In this document: positions 61,097 to 64,000 of the stretch, piece after piece
How positions within the stretch are numbered: the stretch's first letter is position 1
Layout: each line of letters begins with the position of its first letter
Source: Carnobacterium mobile DSM 4848
GTDB taxonomy: Bacteria > Bacillota > Bacilli > Lactobacillales > Carnobacteriaceae
NCBI RefSeq assembly: GCF_000744825.1
Contig: NZ_JQMR01000001.1
Location: forward strand, 1,234,501-1,298,500
Reading direction: 5' to 3'
Length of the DNA stretch: 64,000 bases
Notes under the pieces: generated by a model
Databases searched by the model: none
What the model was told of the DNA's origin: nothing
Seen by the model: only the letters and a program-made list of their open reading frames with translations
Translations under genes and position numbers: made by a program

Positions 61097-61180
61097 AAAT
61101 TGTTTTCCTCCTTAAAGTGGTGTTCTTTTTATTGTAACACAAACTTTATATAGTCTTACTAAATTGTATTTTACTCTTTT

Positions 61181-61197
61181 GGTCAACAAAGGTCAAA
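61181..61197. promoter_or_regulatory. CtsR operator upstream of clpP
   Basis: GGTCAACAAAGGTCAAA is a direct heptad repeat that matches the CtsR consensus GGTCAAA-n3-GGTCAAA with one departure. It lies 85 bp upstream of the clpP start in the opposite orientation, which is tolerated by CtsR. The regulator gene is not in the window. Confidence 0.8.
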
Positions 61198-61225
61198 TAA
61201 ATTGACTGCTTTTTTTAAATAAAAA

Positions 61226-61329
61226 GGTTCTTTATTTTTTAGCGTTGGTAATAAAATTTCCTCCGGAATATGGTTGAGATGTATATCTAAATCATTTTTT
61301 TGCTGACCAACATCAAATGTTGTAGAACC
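61226..61329. mobile_element. Miniature inverted-repeat element, copy D (104-bp short form)
   Basis: Starts GGTTCTTTATTTTTTAGCGT and ends ACCAACATCAAATGTTGTAG then AACC, with exact 8-bp duplications AATAAAAA at 61218-61225 and 61330-61337. It keeps the inner AATTTCCTCCGGAAT but lacks most of the body of A-C. The right duplication is the T-tract of the terminator hairpin at 61341. Confidence 0.85.
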
Positions 61330-61340
61330 AATAAAAAAAG

Positions 61341-61363
61341 CGATTAGAATTCGCCTCTAATCG
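61341..61363 (-). terminator. Terminator beside element D
   Basis: CGATTAGA (61341-61348) / TCTAATCG (61356-61363). On the minus strand it is followed by CTTTTTTTATT (61330-61340), which contains the duplicated target of element D. It lies downstream of the AraC remnant and tRNA-Arg. Confidence 0.82.
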
Positions 61364-61432
61364 TTCAATATCCTATTTCACAAAAGTACTTTAGCCATAG
61401 AAATAAAAAGAAAAAGTTGAAAGTTTTTTCTT

Positions 61433-61542
61433 TTAAAGTAAAGTCATCGGGAAACTATGTTCCGGGTATTTAATTATTTTGCGATAATCTTGCGGCGAAC
61501 TTTCGAAAACTTTATTAAGCCGACGATAAACCACCTTGGAGA
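61433..61542 (-). pseudogene. C-terminal remnant of an AraC-family regulator
   Basis: A minus-strand frame of about 36 codons ends at 61433 and reads VVYRRLNKVFESSPQDYRKI. It matches the last helix-turn-helix of AraC/XylS proteins (F-x-R-x-F-K-x-SP-x-x-YR). It is joined directly to the 3' end of tRNA-Arg with no start codon, so the rest of the gene is gone. The terminator at 61341 was probably its own. Deletion or integration at the tRNA is the likely cause. Confidence 0.6.
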
Positions 61543-61614
61543 TGTCTCCTGAGGGAATCGAACCCCCATCTCAAGAACCGGAATCTTACGTGATATCCAT
61601 TACACTAAGGAGAC
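61543..61614 (-). tRNA. tRNA-Arg (anticodon CCG)
   Basis: 72 nt. Acceptor stem GTCTCCT / AGGAGAC, T-arm GGGGGTTCGATTCCC, anticodon stem TAAGA/TCTTG with loop TTCCGGT, so the anticodon is CCG, reading CGG. No CCA is encoded. It stands alone, with the AraC remnant on its 3' side. Confidence 0.95.
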
Positions 61615-61750
61615 TGTACAAATTCATCAACTACTATAGTTTAGCCGATAACGAATAAAAAAACAAGACTTTTTAGTAGAGCAAAAGATTAACGTGTACC
61701 TTTGTGGTATGATAAATACATATAAATAGTTTATATAAGGAGATCGTCAC

Positions 61751-63118
61751 ATGAAATTCGAACAAAATTTCACACCCCAACAAAATCAAGTTCAAAAGAT
61801 GGCTATGACACAACAACTCCAACAATCTATTCAAATGCTACAGTACAATCAAGAAGATTTAGTATCTTTTTTAAATCAAAAAGCTTTGGGAAACCCTTTA
61901 ATTGAAGTCACTGTGCCGTCAGAACAGTCAACGGTAAAGTCTTTATCTTCTCCTGTCGCCAAAACAAGGATTTATAATCGAGATGATGAGGAAACAAATT
62001 ATATGAATCAAATTCCTGATACTTATTTATCTTTATTTGAATATGTATCTGAACAAATTCATTTGACCATGCGCGATACTTATTTACGAGAGCTAGTCTT
62101 ATGGCTTAGTGAGTATCTTGACACTAATGGCTATTTAACCGTTTCATTAGAAGATGCTGCACGCATAACCCATGCAGAACCTATCCAGCTTTTAGATGCT
62201 CTGACTCTGCTCCAACAATTAGAACCAGCAGGTGTAGGGGCCAGAAACCTGCAAGAATGTCTGATGCTTCAAACAGAACGAGATGAAACTGCACCAAATA
62301 TGGCTTATCTCATTCTAGAAGAAGAATTTGATTTGTTTGCTAATCGAAAATGGAAAGAAATCACTCGGAAGATAGATATCTCATTAAATGAATTACAACT
62401 TATTTCAGATTTTGTCCAAAACCTAACTCCTTATCCCGGTGCTCTGTTTAATGGAGAAATCGAACAGTTTCTCAAACCTGATTTGTTTATTGAAATACAG
62501 TCTGAAAAACTGAATGTTATTTCTGTTAAATCAGGGTTGCCCGTTATTTCGTTCCAAAAAGACTACTATGAAGATATGCTCCAAGTAAAAGATAAAGATG
62601 TTACAACATTTATAAAAGAAAAGCGTGCTGAGTACGAGTGGCTCAAACGCAGTCTTATCCAACGCGGAGACACCATTTTAAGAGTAGGAACGGCAATTGT
62701 AGAAAAGCAAAGAGATTTTTTCATTCTGCCGGAACACCCTGTACAGCCGTTGACTTTAAAAGAAATCGCCACGGAACTGGACATTCACGAATCAACAGTC
62801 AGCCGATCAGTCAATGGAAAATATTTAGAAACTTCTTTCGGCATTTTTGAATTAAAGCATTTCTTTACGAATGCCTTATCTTTTAAAAAAGGAGAATCTT
62901 CGCTGGCGGAAGCGTCAACGAGTGTTTCTTCCGAACAAGTTAAACAACAACTCGCTCAATTAATAGAAGCAGAAGATAAACAAAAACCTTTATCTGACCA
63001 AAAAATTGTTGATATTCTTACAACAGACGGTCTTGAAATTTCTCGCAGGACAGTAGCCAAGTACCGTGAAGCACTTTCGATTCCCGCCTCTTCAAAACGG
63101 AAACGTTTTGAAGCTTAA
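61751..63118 (+). CDS. rpoN: RNA polymerase sigma-54 factor
   Basis: 455 residues. N-terminal Gln-rich activator-interaction region (QQNQVQKMAMTQQLQQSIQML), core-binding domain, a helix-turn-helix (LDIHESTVSRSVNGKYLETSFG) and the RpoN box SRRTVAKYREALSI near the C-terminus. It needs AAA+ activators such as the LevR-like protein at 48637. In Lactobacillales its main targets are mannose-type PTS operons. Start at ATG 61751 behind AAGGAGATC. A bidirectional terminator follows. Confidence 0.97.
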   Translation: MKFEQNFTPQQNQVQKMAMTQQLQQSIQMLQYNQEDLVSFLNQKALGNPLIEVTVPSEQSTVKSLSSPVAKTRIYNRDDEETNYMNQIPDTYLSLFEYVSEQIHLTMRDTYLRELVLWLSEYLDTNGYLTVSLEDAARITHAEPIQLLDALTLLQQLEPAGVGARNLQECLMLQTERDETAPNMAYLILEEEFDLFANRKWKEITRKIDISLNELQLISDFVQNLTPYPGALFNGEIEQFLKPDLFIEIQSEKLNVISVKSGLPVISFQKDYYEDMLQVKDKDVTTFIKEKRAEYEWLKRSLIQRGDTILRVGTAIVEKQRDFFILPEHPVQPLTLKEIATELDIHESTVSRSVNGKYLETSFGIFELKHFFTNALSFKKGESSLAEASTSVSSEQVKQQLAQLIEAEDKQKPLSDQKIVDILTTDGLEISRRTVAKYREALSIPASSKRKRFEA

Positions 63119-63120
63119 TA

Positions 63121-63163
63121 AAACATACCAGATAAAACTTTTTCAGTTTTATCTGGTATGTTT
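63121..63163. terminator. Bidirectional terminator between rpoN and whiA
   Basis: AAACATACCAGATAAAACT (63121-63139) pairs perfectly with 63145-63163 around TTTTC; T/A runs on both sides. It slightly overlaps the stop codon region of whiA. Confidence 0.92.
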
Positions 63164-64000
63164 ATTTTTGTTGAACAGCAGTATTTTTATTGCGTAACTT
63201 TTCAGCAATCTCATTCAGCTTTCGTAAACGATGGTTAATGCCAGATTTACTGATAGGACCACTCGGAATCATTTCACCTAATTCTTTTAATGAGACTTCA
63301 GGTGCTTCCAGACGAACCAAAGCAATTTCTTGCAATTTTTCCGGCAATTTATCTAATCCCATCATCTCATCAATATACTGAATGCTTTCGATCTGCTTGC
63401 CTGCTGCATCGATGGTTTTATTTAAGTTTGCATTTTCGCAATTTACCAAACGATTAACAGAGTTTCGCATATCTCGAACAATTCGTACATCTTCAAATTT
63501 CAACATCCCACTTGTAGCACCTATCAAGGCTAAAAAGTCAGCAATCTTTTCACCTTCTTTTAAATAGGTAATATAGCCGTTGCGCCTTTCCAATGTACGA
63601 GCATTTATCCCAAAATAGTTCATCATTTGGCAGACATCATGATTGTGCTCAGCATAATTAGAATAAATTTCTAAATGATACCGACTAGTCTCAGGATTAT
63701 TAACAGATCCACCAGCTAGAAATGCACCTCTTAAATAAGAACGCATTTTTTGAGAATTTGTCATGATTTCTTCTGGGACATGACTATGGATCGTCGCTTC
63801 ATCCATAATAGAAAGATCAGATAATACTTTTTGAGTACCTTTTTTTAACCGTACAATATAAACATTATTTTTCTTTAATTTCATTTTTCGTCTTACTAAC
63901 AATTCACTTTCAACAGCAAAATGGTCTTTCAACAAGACATAAATTCTTCTGGCTATCGCAGCATTTTCTGTTTGAATATTCAAAACAAATTTTTTGTTCA
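63162..64000 (-). CDS. whiA: DNA-binding protein WhiA, 5' end outside window
   Basis: At least 279 residues of the C-terminal side are visible. The reading frame is open to the window edge, where [21 protein letters not shown] continues a LAGLIDADG-type fold; around 40 N-terminal residues are missing. The C-terminus holds the HTH ([39 protein letters not shown]). WhiA homologues regulate sporulation in Streptomyces and affect division and chromosome segregation in Bacillus; in lactic acid bacteria the role is unclear. Normally in the yvcJ-yvcK-whiA cluster. Confidence 0.95.
   Translation of the reverse strand, partial: NKKFVLNIQTENAAIARRIYVLLKDHFAVESELLVRRKMKLKKNNVYIVRLKKGTQKVLSDLSIMDEATIHSHVPEEIMTNSQKMRSYLRGAFLAGGSVNNPETSRYHLEIYSNYAEHNHDVCQMMNYFGINARTLERRNGYITYLKEGEKIADFLALIGATSGMLKFEDVRIVRDMRNSVNRLVNCENANLNKTIDAAGKQIESIQYIDEMMGLDKLPEKLQEIALVRLEAPEVSLKELGEMIPSGPISKSGINHRLRKLNEIAEKLRNKNTAVQQK

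Overview
The window is a chromosomal stretch of a low-GC Gram-positive bacterium of the order Lactobacillales. The gene content fits Carnobacteriaceae best, but that placement is an impression, not proven. Support for the order comes from the SUF iron-sulfur operon in Firmicutes order (sufC-D-S-U-B), a DUF2969 gene, a LevR/ManR activator together with rpoN, the cggR-gapA-pgk-tpiA-gpmI-eno glycolytic operon, and a tmRNA tag reading AKNNNNSYALAA. Much of the backbone keeps the Bacillus subtilis neighbourhood: suf next to metNIQ next to arsC-like/gcvH, and smpB-rnr-est-secG followed by the glycolytic genes. TTG and GTG starts behind strong AGGAGG sites are common.

Region by region. 1-4.5 kb: a truncated DUF3427-type helicase coupled to a NUDIX hydrolase, then a solitary HEPN-domain gene whose C-terminus is an 81-bp tandem repeat, in AT-rich surroundings. 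4.6-9.8 kb: SUF operon. 10.2-15.4 kb: a C26 amidotransferase, a T-box controlled methionine ABC transporter (metNIQ), gcvH and an ArsC/Spx-like gene. 15.4-22 kb: rodA, a YihY protein, DUF2969, alanine dehydrogenase, YwbE, an AEC transporter and an acyltransferase. 22-27.8 kb is an accessory stretch: a miniature transposable element, mepB, a HAD hydrolase, the tmRNA gene with an ISLre2-family insertion 115 bp upstream, a NERD-domain gene, and a nine-copy 52-bp minisatellite. 27.8-36.7 kb: Sir2 deacylase, HAD phosphatase, histidine phosphatase, class III FBPase, glutathione peroxidase, and an oppA-M42-dppA peptide-use operon. 36.8-43.9 kb: smpB, rnr, esterase, a manganese-type ABC transporter with a DtxR/MntR-like operator, secG. 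43.9-47.4 kb: serine synthesis (serC-serA-DUF1015). 47.6-51.5 kb: a second miniature element, an orphan mannose-type PTS EIIB and a LevR-like sigma-54 activator. 51.7-59.2 kb: glycolytic operon with a CggR-like double operator. 59.5-64 kb: a DsbA-like protein, a third and a fourth miniature element, clpP with a CtsR box, an AraC-family remnant abutting tRNA-Arg(CCG), rpoN, and the start-truncated whiA.

The most notable non-gene signal is a family of four miniature inverted-repeat elements (copies A-D at 22119, 47611, 60135 and 61226). They share ends of the form GGTTCT...AGAACC and are flanked by 8-bp target duplications. Two are exact over the full 8 bp (TGTTTTAT, AATAAAAA), one is exact if the element is taken to begin TGTTCT (TTTTTTAA), and one has a single mismatch. 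All four sit in or close to intrinsic terminators. No mobilising transposase is in the window; ends and duplication length recall ISL3-type elements, an inference. The 52-bp minisatellite and the HEPN-gene repeat are the other two strong structural oddities.

Functionally the window is mostly housekeeping: Fe-S assembly, methionine and manganese uptake, peptide salvage, central glycolysis/gluconeogenesis (fbp plus the gap operon), RNA quality control (tmRNA, SmpB, RNase R), proteolysis (ClpP) and cell-wall shape (RodA). RpoN and the LevR-like protein are natural partners, but the PTS operon they would normally drive is reduced to one gene here.
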